Source: Fen-1258 sp027348115
GTDB taxonomy: Bacteria > Bacteroidota > Ignavibacteria > Ignavibacteriales > Melioribacteraceae
Reading direction: 5' to 3'
DNA length: 64,000 bases
Assembly (NCBI GenBank): GCA_027348115.1
Contig: DAIEQA010000109.1
Coordinates: forward strand, 4,313-68,312
The position numbers were made by a program, and so were the translations under genes. The notes below the pieces were generated by a model. The model was not told the DNA's origin. It ran no database searches and saw only the letters and a program-made list of their open reading frames with translations. Positions 54,831-63,259 of the stretch are shown here, one piece after another (the stretch's first letter is position 1; the number at the start of each line of letters is the position of its first letter).

Positions 54831-56219
54831 ATGGCAAAAAAAGTAATTAAAAGAAGCTGGGCCGAACCATTTAAAATAAAAATGGTTGAGCCCATTAGAA
54901 TGACGACAAGAGAATACCGTCAGAAAGCAGCAAAAGAAGCAGGGTATAATACATTTCTTTTAAAGTCTCGGGACGTTTATATCGACTTGCTCACAGACAG
55001 CGGCACCAACGCAATGAGCGATTACCAGTGGGCCGGAATGATGCTCGGCGATGAGGCCTACGCCGGCAGCGAAAACTTCTATCATCTTTGGGACAACATT
55101 AAAAAGTATTACGGCATGCCTTTCTTTGTTCCTACTCATCAAGGAAGAGCTGCTGAACATATAATTTCCAAAATTATGATTACCCCTGGCGATTACATTC
55201 CCGGCAACATGTATTTTACAACCACTCGCGAGCACCAGGAAATGGCTGGCGGAAAATTTGTAGACGTTATAATAGATTAAGCTCACGACGCTCAGAATCC
55301 CCATCCTTTCAAAGGCAATATCGATCCACAAAAACTCGGCGACCTGATTAAAAAAGTCGGCGCTAAAAAAATTCCGTACGTCAGCATGGCCGGACCGGTT
55401 AACATGGCCGGCGGCCAGCCGTTCTCTATGGAAAACTTAAAAGAGATTTACAAGCTTACTCAAAAACACGGCATTAAGCTTTGGTTCGATGCTACCCGCG
55501 CGACAGAAAACGCATACTTCATTAAAGTTCGCGAGAAAGGTTACGCTAATAAAACCATTGCTTCTATTCTTAAAGAAATGTGTTCATACTTCGACGGCTT
55601 GTGGGTAAGCGCAAAGAAAGACTTGATGGTTAACATCGGAGGATTTTTGGCAACAAGAAACAAACATGTTTACGAAGAAGCAAGAAACATGGTTGTTGTT
55701 TATGAAGGACTTCATACATACGGCGGTTTAGCCGGCCGAGATATGGAAGCTATGGCACGCGGAATAGAAGAAATGGTTGAGTTCGACAACATCAAAGCGA
55801 GAATAGGCCAAGTTGAATACTGCGGCAAACAGCTTGAGAAATATAATATACCGCTGGTTTATCCGTTTGGTGGTCATGCTATATTTCTTGACGCAAAAAA
55901 ATTCTTACCTCATTTGAAACAGGATTTCTTCCCGTCACAAACTTTAGCTTCTGAAATTTATCTTGACAGCGGTGTGCGCGGAATGGAACGCGGCATAGTA
56001 TCTGCCGGGCGGGATCCTCAAACCGGGAAGAATCGTTATCCAAGACTCGAACTTGTGCGCTTAACATTCCCGAGACGTGTATATACTCAAGCACATATTG
56101 ATGTGATGGTTGAATCCGTTGCGGAAGTATTCAGCGAAAGAAAGAAAATCAAAGGATTAAAAATGGTATACGAGCCGAAACATTTACGGTTTTTCCAGGC
56201 TCGTTTTGCTAAATTGTAA
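54831..56219 (+). pseudogene. tpl: Tyrosine phenol-lyase (beta-eliminating lyase) interrupted by an in-frame TAA
   Basis: The frame is continuous over 462 codons apart from TAA at 55278-55280. Before it: AGYNTFLLKSRDVYIDLLTD, TNAMSDYQWAGMM and GNMYFTTTREHQE. After it: AHDAQ, AGPVNMAGGQPFSMENL, the PLP lysine in VSAKKDLMVNIGG, GGLAGRDMEAMA and GMERGIVSAGRDP. The Arg in GMERG and RFFQARF at the end favour tyrosine phenol-lyase over tryptophanase. In TPL the stop position is Glu (VRDEAHDA), so a single GAA-to-TAA change explains it. Without readthrough the product is a 149-residue fragment lacking the PLP lysine. The fragment from 55386 cannot be active alone. Either recent inactivation or a read error. 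Confidence 0.85.
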
Positions 56220-56245
56220 CTACAATTGAACAATGTGGTATTATT

Positions 56246-56266
56246 GGGGCGAGATTTCCTCGCCCC
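56246..56266. repeat. REP-like palindrome between tpl and glnD-like gene
   Basis: GGGGCGAG (56246-56253) and CTCGCCCC (56259-56266) around ATTTC, followed by TACTA. Similar in design to the palindromes near the RAYT gene. It lies 16 bases before the next start codon. Confidence 0.7.
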
Positions 56267-56281
56267 TACTATTAATTGTAT

Positions 56282-58843
56282 ATGATTGAAGAATCCCTAA
56301 AAATAAAAGAGCAGTTTTTTGCCGATCGCGACAGAATTTTTCATGACGAAGAAATTCTGAAAGATCCGTTTAAGTTCTGCGTTAAGTGGAGTGTGCTGGT
56401 TGAAGAATATATTCAACTCGTTCTTAAGAATATGAAACTTAAATGTGCAGTTGCCTCAGTCGGTAGTTTCAGTCGCAGAGAGCTTTCCCCGTATTCCGAT
56501 ATCGATATGATGTTCATATTCGATAAGGTGCAGGGAAACGAGCAGACAATAAAAGACTGCGTTACAATGCTGTGGGATTCCGGCATAGAAGTCTCTCATA
56601 CGGTGCGCGATTTTTCGGATATTAAAAGATTCCTTGAAGAAGATATCGAGGCATTTACCCAATTCTTTGAGACCCGATACATTTTTGGGAATGAAAAAAT
56701 ATACAACGAATGGAACGGAAAAGTTTTAGCTCCTCTTTCCGAAAAGAACAAACGGAAACTGATTCTTCAATACTACGACGATCTTTATCTCCGTTATGAA
56801 AAGTACGGAGAATCCGCCAAGGTGCTCGAACCAAATGTTAAGTATACCGCCGGCGGCCTTCGGGATCTTCAGATGGTTGAATGGATTTATTCGTTGAAAA
56901 ATAATCTTCTTCTTACATCGCAGGAAGAAATAACGCAGACTCAATACTTTTTGACTTTTCTAAAGCGCGATAAAGTTTTAGTGCCGCGGGCAATTGCGCG
57001 GCTGCAGGAAAGTTATCGCTACGTTCTTCATACGCGCAATCATCTTCATCTGCTGAGCGGGCATAAAAACGACCGGCTCGAATTCAGCTACCAGGAAAAA
57101 ATTGCTGCTGTTCACGGTTTCGGCACCGAGGGCTGGCACAGTTACATGCGCAAGTATTTTGAGTCTGCCAATATTATAAAACGTTTTACGCACACAATGA
57201 TGCAGCGGTTTTACGAAGAGATGACTCCGCCGCTCAGTAATTTTCTTTCCATAAATCTTGATGAGGACTATAAATTAACCGGCAATGTAATTGCAAAAGC
57301 AACCGATTCGCCGATGACGCTTTCGGTGATACTCCGCGCGTTTTACTACCGCGGACTTCATGACGCGCATTTCGATGAACAGCTTCGATCGACAATAATT
57401 GAAGCCGTTGTTGATCTTGAAGCCACTCAAACTGTGGAACCGCAATCATCGGTTTTTTTTAGAGAAATTTTACGACTTCCGAAAAATGTAGGAAGCAATT
57501 TAGCCGTGTTGAATGAACTTGGCGTGCTCAGCGCTTTCCTGCCTGAGTTCAAAGATCTCAACGGATTTTTTCAGCCGGGAGTTTATCATTGTTACGCGGC
57601 AGATGAACACACGCTTATTGCAATTAACAATTTGGAAAAGCTCGCGCTCGATTCCTCGCCTCTTGGCAAGCTATTCCAAAATATTAGGGATAAGGATATT
57701 CTCTACCTTGCGATGCTGTTCCATGATATCGCCAAACCGATAAGCATTTCCGGTCATGAAATTATCGGGGCCGAAATTGCGAACTCGGTTATGGAGCGGC
57801 TTGGATACGGGCTTGAAGAAATTGAAACCGTGCAGTTCCTTGTTCGCCAGCATTTAACAATGGAACAGGTTGCGTTCCGACGTAATCTTAACGACGCTTC
57901 CACGCTTAACAATTTTGCCGAGCTGTTTTCCAATTCAAATTATCTTGACCTGCTTTATCTTGTAACGTACTCCGATCTTTCCGCTGTATCGCAGGTAGTT
58001 TGGACGCAATGGAAGAGCGACCTGTTGAATGAGCTTTACAGGAAAACCAAAACCATGCTCGACGACAGAATTACCGGGCAGGAATTGTTGTCGTATAGTT
58101 TGCAGGAAATTATAAGCGGCTCGGAAGTTTATTCCGAGGATTCAGTGAAAGATCATATCGAATCGATAAATGATCTCGGCTACCTGCAGTATTTTTCGCT
58201 TGAAGAAATCAACCAGCACATAGAGGAAATAGAAAAGGGTTCGCCCGTTTCCGTATTCTTTAAAACCGACGGAACATTCACTTCGGTTACAATTATCACC
58301 CGCGACAGCGAAGCGCTGCTTTCAAGAATGTGCGGCGCGCTTTCCATAAACGATCTTAATATTCACGACGCAAAAATCTTTACGAGGAAAGACGGAATTG
58401 TTATTGATAGCTTCAACGTTTCGGATTTCCGCACGAACAAACTTGTTGATGAAGAACGATATTCCAAAATTACCAACGATATTTACCTTGCCGTGGAAAA
58501 CGAATTGCAGATTACTAAGGAGTTTAACCAGATAAGATCCAAATGGTGGCGGCTGGAAAACAAACTTTTCAAGCGCAAAGGTAAAATTAAAATAGAATTT
58601 GAGAAACACGATAAGTACACAATCATAGATATTTTCTCGCCGGACCGCCTTGGCTTGCTTTACCAGATAACCAAAAAGATGAACGAGCTTGGACTTTCGA
58701 TTTACTTTGCCAAGATATCCACAAAGGCGGATGATATAGTCGATTCGTTCTACATACTCGACCGCAACCGCAAAAAACTTTCGCTCGATGTATACGAACT
58801 TATCTCTCACGAATTAACCCAAACAATAGAAGAAATGCTTTAG
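56282..58843 (+). CDS. glnD: [Protein-PII] uridylyltransferase-like, GlnD
   Basis: An 853-residue sensor of nitrogen status that uridylylates and de-uridylylates PII. The nucleotidyltransferase motif is VGSFSRRELSPYSDIDMMFIF (about residues 63-82) and the GlnD-specific TAGGLRDLQMVEW lies near 193. The HD hydrolase motif is LAMLFHDIAKPISISGHE (about 475-492), and two ACT domains end the protein (TSVTIITRDSEALLSRMCG and YTIIDIFSPDRLGLLYQIT). All domains are present. ATG at 56282 is preferred to TTG at 56276. No PII or glnA gene is in the window. Confidence 0.9.
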   Translation: MIEESLKIKEQFFADRDRIFHDEEILKDPFKFCVKWSVLVEEYIQLVLKNMKLKCAVASVGSFSRRELSPYSDIDMMFIFDKVQGNEQTIKDCVTMLWDSGIEVSHTVRDFSDIKRFLEEDIEAFTQFFETRYIFGNEKIYNEWNGKVLAPLSEKNKRKLILQYYDDLYLRYEKYGESAKVLEPNVKYTAGGLRDLQMVEWIYSLKNNLLLTSQEEITQTQYFLTFLKRDKVLVPRAIARLQESYRYVLHTRNHLHLLSGHKNDRLEFSYQEKIAAVHGFGTEGWHSYMRKYFESANIIKRFTHTMMQRFYEEMTPPLSNFLSINLDEDYKLTGNVIAKATDSPMTLSVILRAFYYRGLHDAHFDEQLRSTIIEAVVDLEATQTVEPQSSVFFREILRLPKNVGSNLAVLNELGVLSAFLPEFKDLNGFFQPGVYHCYAADEHTLIAINNLEKLALDSSPLGKLFQNIRDKDILYLAMLFHDIAKPISISGHEIIGAEIANSVMERLGYGLEEIETVQFLVRQHLTMEQVAFRRNLNDASTLNNFAELFSNSNYLDLLYLVTYSDLSAVSQVVWTQWKSDLLNELYRKTKTMLDDRITGQELLSYSLQEIISGSEVYSEDSVKDHIESINDLGYLQYFSLEEINQHIEEIEKGSPVSVFFKTDGTFTSVTIITRDSEALLSRMCGALSINDLNIHDAKIFTRKDGIVIDSFNVSDFRTNKLVDEERYSKITNDIYLAVENELQITKEFNQIRSKWWRLENKLFKRKGKIKIEFEKHDKYTIIDIFSPDRLGLLYQITKKMNELGLSIYFAKISTKADDIVDSFYILDRNRKKLSLDVYELISHELTQTIEEML

Positions 58844-58859
58844 GTGACAATTGAATTTT

Positions 58860-59678
58860 ATGAACAGAACAAACCCGATCGGATTTTTCGATTCCGGAAT
58901 AGGAGGATTAACCGTAGTCAAGTCAGTCTCGCAATTAATGCCGAATGAAAATATTGTTTACTTTGGCGATACGGCGCGCGTTCCTTACGGCTCAAAGTCC
59001 AACGAAACGGTTATTGAATATTCCATCCAAGCGGCAAATTTTCTTTTGAGAAAAAATATTAAACTGCTCGTAGTTGCCTGCAACACGGCATCGTCTGTTG
59101 CGCTGAACGAACTGAAAAGATTTTTAACCATCCCTGTTATCGGTATGATTGAACCCGGCGCTAAGATGGCCTTGAACGAATCGAAGAAAAGAGTTGTAGG
59201 CGTAATCGGTACAAACGCTACTGTGAATAATAAAGCTTATTCAAATGAGCTGAAGAAGCTTAATCCGAAAGTAAAAGTATTTGAGCAGGCCTGTCCGCTC
59301 TTTGTTCCGTTGGCGGAAGAAGGATGGATTGACACGAAGGTAACTGAACTTGTTGCGAAAGAATATTTATCCGGGTTTAAAGAAAAGAAAATAGATAGTT
59401 TAATACTTGGTTGCACGCACTATCCCATCTTAAAAGATGTGATACAAAAAGTTGTTGGAAAGAATGTTAAGCTTGTTGATTCCGGTACGCCCGCAGCCAG
59501 ATTGGTAGAGGATTATTTAAACGGAAGAGGATTGAGAAATCAATCGGTTCATCATGGCGTAAGCGAGTTTTATGTGAGCGACGTTCCTACAAAATTCCGT
59601 GAAGTAGCCGAAAGATTTTTAGGAAAGAAAGTTACCCACATTCATAAAGTTGAATTGGAGGAGCTTACGAATGAGTGA
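58860..59678 (+). CDS. murI: Glutamate racemase
   Basis: A 272-residue cofactor-independent racemase supplying D-Glu for peptidoglycan. The motifs are IGFFDSGIGGLTVVKS (catalytic Asp side), VVACNTASSVAL (first catalytic Cys, about residue 73) and LILGCTHYPILKD (second Cys/His, about 184). AGGTG at 58842-58846 lies 13 bases before ATG 58860 and 4 bases before an in-frame TTG at 58851, so the start may be either. The gene follows the glnD-like gene by 16 bases. Confidence 0.93.
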   Translation: MNRTNPIGFFDSGIGGLTVVKSVSQLMPNENIVYFGDTARVPYGSKSNETVIEYSIQAANFLLRKNIKLLVVACNTASSVALNELKRFLTIPVIGMIEPGAKMALNESKKRVVGVIGTNATVNNKAYSNELKKLNPKVKVFEQACPLFVPLAEEGWIDTKVTELVAKEYLSGFKEKKIDSLILGCTHYPILKDVIQKVVGKNVKLVDSGTPAARLVEDYLNGRGLRNQSVHHGVSEFYVSDVPTKFREVAERFLGKKVTHIHKVELEELTNE

Positions 59679-59690
59679 ACTCAGAGTGTA

Positions 59691-59753
59691 GAATTATGAA
59701 TGCAGAATGAAAGGCTTTTATGAATTACATTCTGAACTCTGCATTCATAATTC
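59691..59753. repeat. Inverted repeat between murI and the NUDIX gene
   Basis: GAATTATGAATGCAGA (59691-59706) is a perfect 16-bp inverted match to TCTGCATTCATAATTC (59738-59753), with a 31-base spacer. The right arm overlaps the last codons of the NUDIX gene. Related words (GAGTGTAGAATGAAG and TCAGAATGAAGAGTG) occur at 51543-51580 after queC. It may block transcription between the convergent genes. Confidence 0.65.
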
Positions 59754-60281
59754 TGCATTCAAGCGGTACATCGAGACGCCGCAAATAGTTTTGGCATCTA
59801 CAATTTCTCCGGTGCGAATCTTTTCACTAATCTCCTCAATGGTGAATTCAAACATTTCCATTCCTTCTTCGCCTTCTTCGCGCGCATGGTTTCCGGCGGT
59901 TAATTCCTGTCCAAGATAGATGTGAAGTACTTCGTCGCAGAAACCGGGGGTTGTATAAATTTTACCGAGCTTGGAAATTTTTTTAGCGGAGTAGCCTGTC
60001 TCCTCCGTTAATTCCCTTGTTGCGCAAACCTGCGGGTCTTCGCCTTTTTCCAGTTTACCGGCGGGCAATTCAAAAATAATTTCGTTGTGAGGATAGCGGT
60101 ATTGTTTTATCAAAACAATTTTGCCGTTACCTAATAGCGGAACAATAACTGCGCCTCCCGGATGAACGGCCACCTGCCGGGATGCTTTATTACCGCTGCC
60201 GTTGTATTCTATTTCATCGACCTTTACGTCGAACACTTTGCCTTCAAAAACTATGTTGCTTTTTGTGACGTTAAAATTCAT
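59745..60281 (-). CDS. NUDIX hydrolase, ADP-ribose pyrophosphatase-like
   Basis: A 178-residue hydrolase. The NUDIX box runs GKLEKGEDPQVCATRELTEE then TGY (about residues 73-95). The preceding VLIKQYRYPHNEIIFELPAG is typical of ADP-ribose pyrophosphatases, and PGFCDEVLHIYLGQEL carries the later substrate loop. It cleaves ADP-ribose or a related nucleoside diphosphate sugar. It is convergent with murI across an inverted repeat. Confidence 0.88.
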   Translation of the reverse strand: MNFNVTKSNIVFEGKVFDVKVDEIEYNGSGNKASRQVAVHPGGAVIVPLLGNGKIVLIKQYRYPHNEIIFELPAGKLEKGEDPQVCATRELTEETGYSAKKISKLGKIYTTPGFCDEVLHIYLGQELTAGNHAREEGEEGMEMFEFTIEEISEKIRTGEIVDAKTICGVSMYRLNAEL

Positions 60282-60419
60282 AAGTCTTCCCGATTCTTTT
60301 ATCTAAGATATTAAAAACTGACGGCATTTGATTATTGCCGTTGAAAGAAAAATTTTGAACAGCTATGTTTCAACCGGCGTAATAATTCTTCATGAAAAAT
60401 AAAAAGAAAGGATATAGAT

Positions 60420-60713
60420 ATGCTTCTTATACGGGATGTTTTTAAAGCTAAACCCGGCAAAGCTAAAAATCTTGTTAGTACAATGAAGCAGGCAATTCCC
60501 TTTATGGAAGCCGAGGGATTTTCGAACATCAAAGTTATGACGGATGTTGTTTCAAATTATTGGACCGTTGTAGTTCAAACAGAGGTGGAAAGTCTCGCTC
60601 ATTTCGAAGCGAAAGTTTCCGGCTTTAGTTCCAAACCTCAACTGGATGAGATAATGAAAGGGTATATAGACAACATAGAAGGAGGGCATAGAGAAATATT
60701 CAAAATAGAATAA
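60420..60713 (+). CDS. Small dimeric alpha/beta-barrel-type protein
   Basis: A 97-residue protein, IRDVFKAKPGKAKNLVSTMK then NIKVMTDVVSNYWTVVVQTE. The pattern of strands and one long helix resembles NIPSNAP or ABM-type ferredoxin-like dimers. The role is unknown. AAGGATATAG serves as Shine-Dalgarno before the ATG at 60420. It stands alone and ends in a hairpin at 60746. Confidence 0.6.
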   Translation: MLLIRDVFKAKPGKAKNLVSTMKQAIPFMEAEGFSNIKVMTDVVSNYWTVVVQTEVESLAHFEAKVSGFSSKPQLDEIMKGYIDNIEGGHREIFKIE

Positions 60714-60745
60714 AAATGTTTGTAGTTTTTAATACGGAGAAATAA

Positions 60746-60768
60746 AAGGGACTCTGAGAGAGTCCCTT
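60746..60768 (+). terminator. Hairpin between convergent genes
   Basis: AAGGGACTCT (60746-60755) pairs with AGAGTCCCTT (60759-60768) around GAG. The following GTTGTT is only weakly T-rich, so it is a probable terminator for the small protein gene and perhaps for the convergent GNAT gene. Confidence 0.65.
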
Positions 60769-60782
60769 GTTGTTATGTTGAA

Positions 60783-61235
60783 TTATTCCAAGTCTTTCTT
60801 CATGCAGATACTGTGCGGCATGTTTGCATATTGACCGAAGTTTGGAATTCTTGAATACCCGCTCTTCTCGTAGAGACCAAGGGCTTCATGTTGATAAACT
60901 CCGGTTTCTAAAATTGCGCTTGCATAACCCAACTGTTTTGCCCATGCTTCTAGTTCGCTAAGTACAAGTTTGGAAATTCCTCTGCCGCGGAATTCACTCT
61001 TAACAAACATTCTCTTTATCTCGATGGTTTTATCGTCGTATTTTTTGAAGCATCCGCAGCCCGCCGCCGAATCATCGTCATGCGCTACAACAACGGTATC
61101 AATATAATCGATTACATTGTATTGATCATATACTTCCTGATCTTTGCCGTAACGGCCGTTTAAATCTTTATCCAATTCAACAATCAGTTTTCTGAAGTCC
61201 GCATTATCACTGGTTGTCCTTTTCACCAGTATCAT
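60783..61235 (-). CDS. GNAT family N-acetyltransferase
   Basis: A 150-residue acetyltransferase. The acetyl-CoA loop is VKSEFRGRGISKLVLSELE (about residues 92-110), preceded by IEIKRMFV and followed by AKQLGYASAILETGVYQHEALGLYEKSGY. The substrate is unknown. The gap to the next gene is 32 bases, so it may be co-transcribed with the upstream aldo/keto reductase. Confidence 0.85.
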   Translation of the reverse strand: MILVKRTTSDNADFRKLIVELDKDLNGRYGKDQEVYDQYNVIDYIDTVVVAHDDDSAAGCGCFKKYDDKTIEIKRMFVKSEFRGRGISKLVLSELEAWAKQLGYASAILETGVYQHEALGLYEKSGYSRIPNFGQYANMPHSICMKKDLE

Positions 61236-61267
61236 ATCATCTCTCTATTAAAATTATTTTAAGATAT

Positions 61268-62254
61268 TTATCTATTGATTGTCTTCATCCCGTTTTCGTG
61301 ATATCTTAAACCTGCCGCAGCACCGGCTGGAATTGATTCATTCAAATAATTTATCTCATCACGACTAAGGTTTATTTCAACAGCTTTTATGTTTTCCTCA
61401 AGATACTTCATGCGCTTTGTTCCCGGAATCGGAACTATGTCTTCACCTTGAGCAAGCACCCATGCAAGAGCCAGTTGTGCCGGCGTGCAGTTTTTAACTT
61501 TTGCGGCCTCTTCAATTTTTTGTACAAGATTCATGTTCTTTTTGAAATTCTCTTCCTGGAATCGCGGATGATTCTTTCTAAAATCTGCTTCGCCGAAATC
61601 GTTTTGAGATTTGAAACGGGAAGTAAGAAATCCTCTTCCAAGCGGACTGTAAGCAACGAATCCGATTCCAAGCTCACGGGTAGCCGGCAGTATTTCTGCT
61701 TCTACATCGCGCGTCCACAAAGAGTATTCGGTTTGAAGCGCGGTTATCTTATGCACTTTATCTGCACGGCGGATTGTTTGCGCGGCTGCTTCAGATAATC
61801 CTAAGAAGCGTACTTTGCCTTCTTTAACAAGTTCTGCCATCGCACCAACAGTATCTTCTATTGGAACTTCTATATCCACTCGATGCTGATAATACAAATC
61901 GATCACTTCAATTCCCAATCGCTTTAAACTTGCCTCGCACGCGGCGCGAACGTATTCCGGCTTGCCGTTTACTCCAAGAAATTCCCCGTTTGGTCCGCGA
62001 ACATTTCCAAATTTAGTTGCGAGGAAAACTTTATCGCGTCGATCTTTAATGGCTTTGCCGACAAGAATTTCATTTTTCCCTACGCCGTACATATCGGCAG
62101 TGTCGAGAAAATTAATTCCAAGTTCCAAAGCGCGGTGAATTACGGAGATTGATTCGGCGTCGTCGCCGATTCCGTAAAACTCCGACATGCCCATGCAGCC
62201 GAGTCCTATTGCCGATACTACCGGCCCGTTTTTGCCAAGTGTTCTTGTTTGCAT
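61268..62254 (-). CDS. Aldo/keto reductase
   Basis: A 328-residue NADPH-dependent oxidoreductase of the AKR13/YajO-like group. It opens RTLGKNGPVVSAIGLGCMGM; the catalytic tetrad is indicated by FLDTADMYG (Asp, Tyr), a Lys in FLATKFG and His in DLYYQHRVD. The NADP region is FVAYSPLGRGFL and IVPIPGTKRMKYLEEN. A 17-bp palindromic operator-like site lies 66 bases upstream, suggesting regulated expression. Confidence 0.92.
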   Translation of the reverse strand: MQTRTLGKNGPVVSAIGLGCMGMSEFYGIGDDAESISVIHRALELGINFLDTADMYGVGKNEILVGKAIKDRRDKVFLATKFGNVRGPNGEFLGVNGKPEYVRAACEASLKRLGIEVIDLYYQHRVDIEVPIEDTVGAMAELVKEGKVRFLGLSEAAAQTIRRADKVHKITALQTEYSLWTRDVEAEILPATRELGIGFVAYSPLGRGFLTSRFKSQNDFGEADFRKNHPRFQEENFKKNMNLVQKIEEAAKVKNCTPAQLALAWVLAQGEDIVPIPGTKRMKYLEENIKAVEINLSRDEINYLNESIPAGAAAGLRYHENGMKTINR

Positions 62255-62319
62255 AACTAATCCTCCAAAGTTTTATTTCAGCGGATTTATACCGCCTGTT
62301 AAAATTATATTATCAAATT

Positions 62320-62336
62320 TGTACAAGCGTTGTACA
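62320..62336. promoter_or_regulatory. Operator-like palindrome upstream of the aldo/keto reductase
   Basis: TGTACAA (62320-62326) and TTGTACA (62330-62336) around GCG form a perfect 17-bp palindrome, a size and symmetry typical of TetR/MarR/MerR-type operators. It lies 66 bases before the ATG at 62254. No regulator gene is adjacent except the winged-helix protein at 62481. Confidence 0.5.
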
Positions 62337-62480
62337 TCTAAACAGCTGTTTTGTTTTCGCGGTTCTATTCATTTTGGAAATTATTTCCTTTGCGAACTTT
62401 GCGTTTAATAAAGATCCCTTTTTTAAGCTGAGACGGCAAAGTGTAGCGCAGATAGCGCGGAGAAAAACAGTATATTTGAT

Positions 62481-63173
62481 TTATATATTTATTGATGTTG
62501 CCGTTTTTCCTTCCTCCGTCAAGGTATAATATCCTTTCTTTTTGCAGCCGTGGAATTCGATCCAGCCGAGCTTTTTTAAAACGATAGTATCCCGTGTTAT
62601 TGTAGCTCTTGATGTACTTGTCAACTTTACCATTTGAGCAACGCTTAATTGTGTTGATTCTTTCAATCCGTTAATTATAACCGCTATACGTTCCGGCACC
62701 TTAGTTTGCGGAAATTTTAGGTTTAGCTGCTCTTTAGATAAATTAATGATTAGTTCCTTTAATTCGTTCCGGCCGTTTTTAGCTTCATTTTGCTCTGTAT
62801 TTGAGGCACTCTGCTGTACTATTGAATCATCTGGATGATGTAAAGAATCATCTGGACGACGAATTGAATCAAAAGTAGGACGAATAGAATCATCTGTTTG
62901 GCGATCAGAATCAAGTGGTTGATGTAAAGAATCATATTTAGGACGTAAAGAATCAGAAGTGTTTCCTAAGGAATCAGAGTACTGTCCTAAAGACTCAAAA
63001 TGTTCACGGACATCTGTAAATAAGCCGTTTATTGATTCAAAGGTTGAATACAAGGACTCAAATTCGGCTGAGATAGATTCTCCAAGCGATTTTTGAAGAT
63101 TGATTTTTGATTTCAGCTCGTCGAGTTTCTTTTGAATTGTTTCCAACGGGTAAAGAGCAATTTGATTTTGCAT
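62481..63173 (-). CDS. Heptad-repeat protein with C-terminal winged helix
   Basis: A 230-residue soluble protein. After an N-terminal helix (LETIQKKLDELKSKI), residues about 33-120 are 12-13 seven-residue repeats with D/E-S-L/I in fixed register: FESLYST, YSDSLGN, TSDSLRP, KYDSLHQ, TFDSIRR, PDDSLHH (serines 7 apart from 40 to 117, one exception). A linker follows, then a winged helix-turn-helix (about 160-225): KVPERIAVIINGL, SVAQMVKLTSTSRATITRD and LGWIEFHGCKKKGYYTLT. It is probably a DNA-binding protein. The role of the repeats is unknown. The serine period is encoded by a 21-bp DNA period without indels, matching the period of arrays A and B. Confidence 0.75.
   Translation of the reverse strand: MQNQIALYPLETIQKKLDELKSKINLQKSLGESISAEFESLYSTFESINGLFTDVREHFESLGQYSDSLGNTSDSLRPKYDSLHQPLDSDRQTDDSIRPTFDSIRRPDDSLHHPDDSIVQQSASNTEQNEAKNGRNELKELIINLSKEQLNLKFPQTKVPERIAVIINGLKESTQLSVAQMVKLTSTSRATITRDTIVLKKLGWIEFHGCKKKGYYTLTEEGKTATSINI
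62814..63077 (-). repeat. 21-bp tandem repeat within the heptad-repeat gene
   Basis: About 12-13 coding units. On the plus strand the recurring words are GTAAAGAATCAT, GTAAAGAATCAG, GAATTGAATCAA and GAATAGAATCAT, each 21 bases apart. Coding-strand units begin GAT-TCT or GAT-TCA. The units are diverged but keep exact phase. Confidence 0.75.
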
Positions 63174-63259
63174 ACTTACCTCGCAGATAGTTGTTTATTT
63201 GGCAGTTAATATATGATGGCAATATAAATATAAATAATAGAAACTATTATTTCGACGGA

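Noticed and set aside
54831..55280. A genuine short lyase-like protein plus a separate downstream gene
   Set aside because: Both parts lie in one frame with continuous homology-like sequence across the TAA, and the second part lacks its own ribosome-binding site, so a single broken gene is the better reading.
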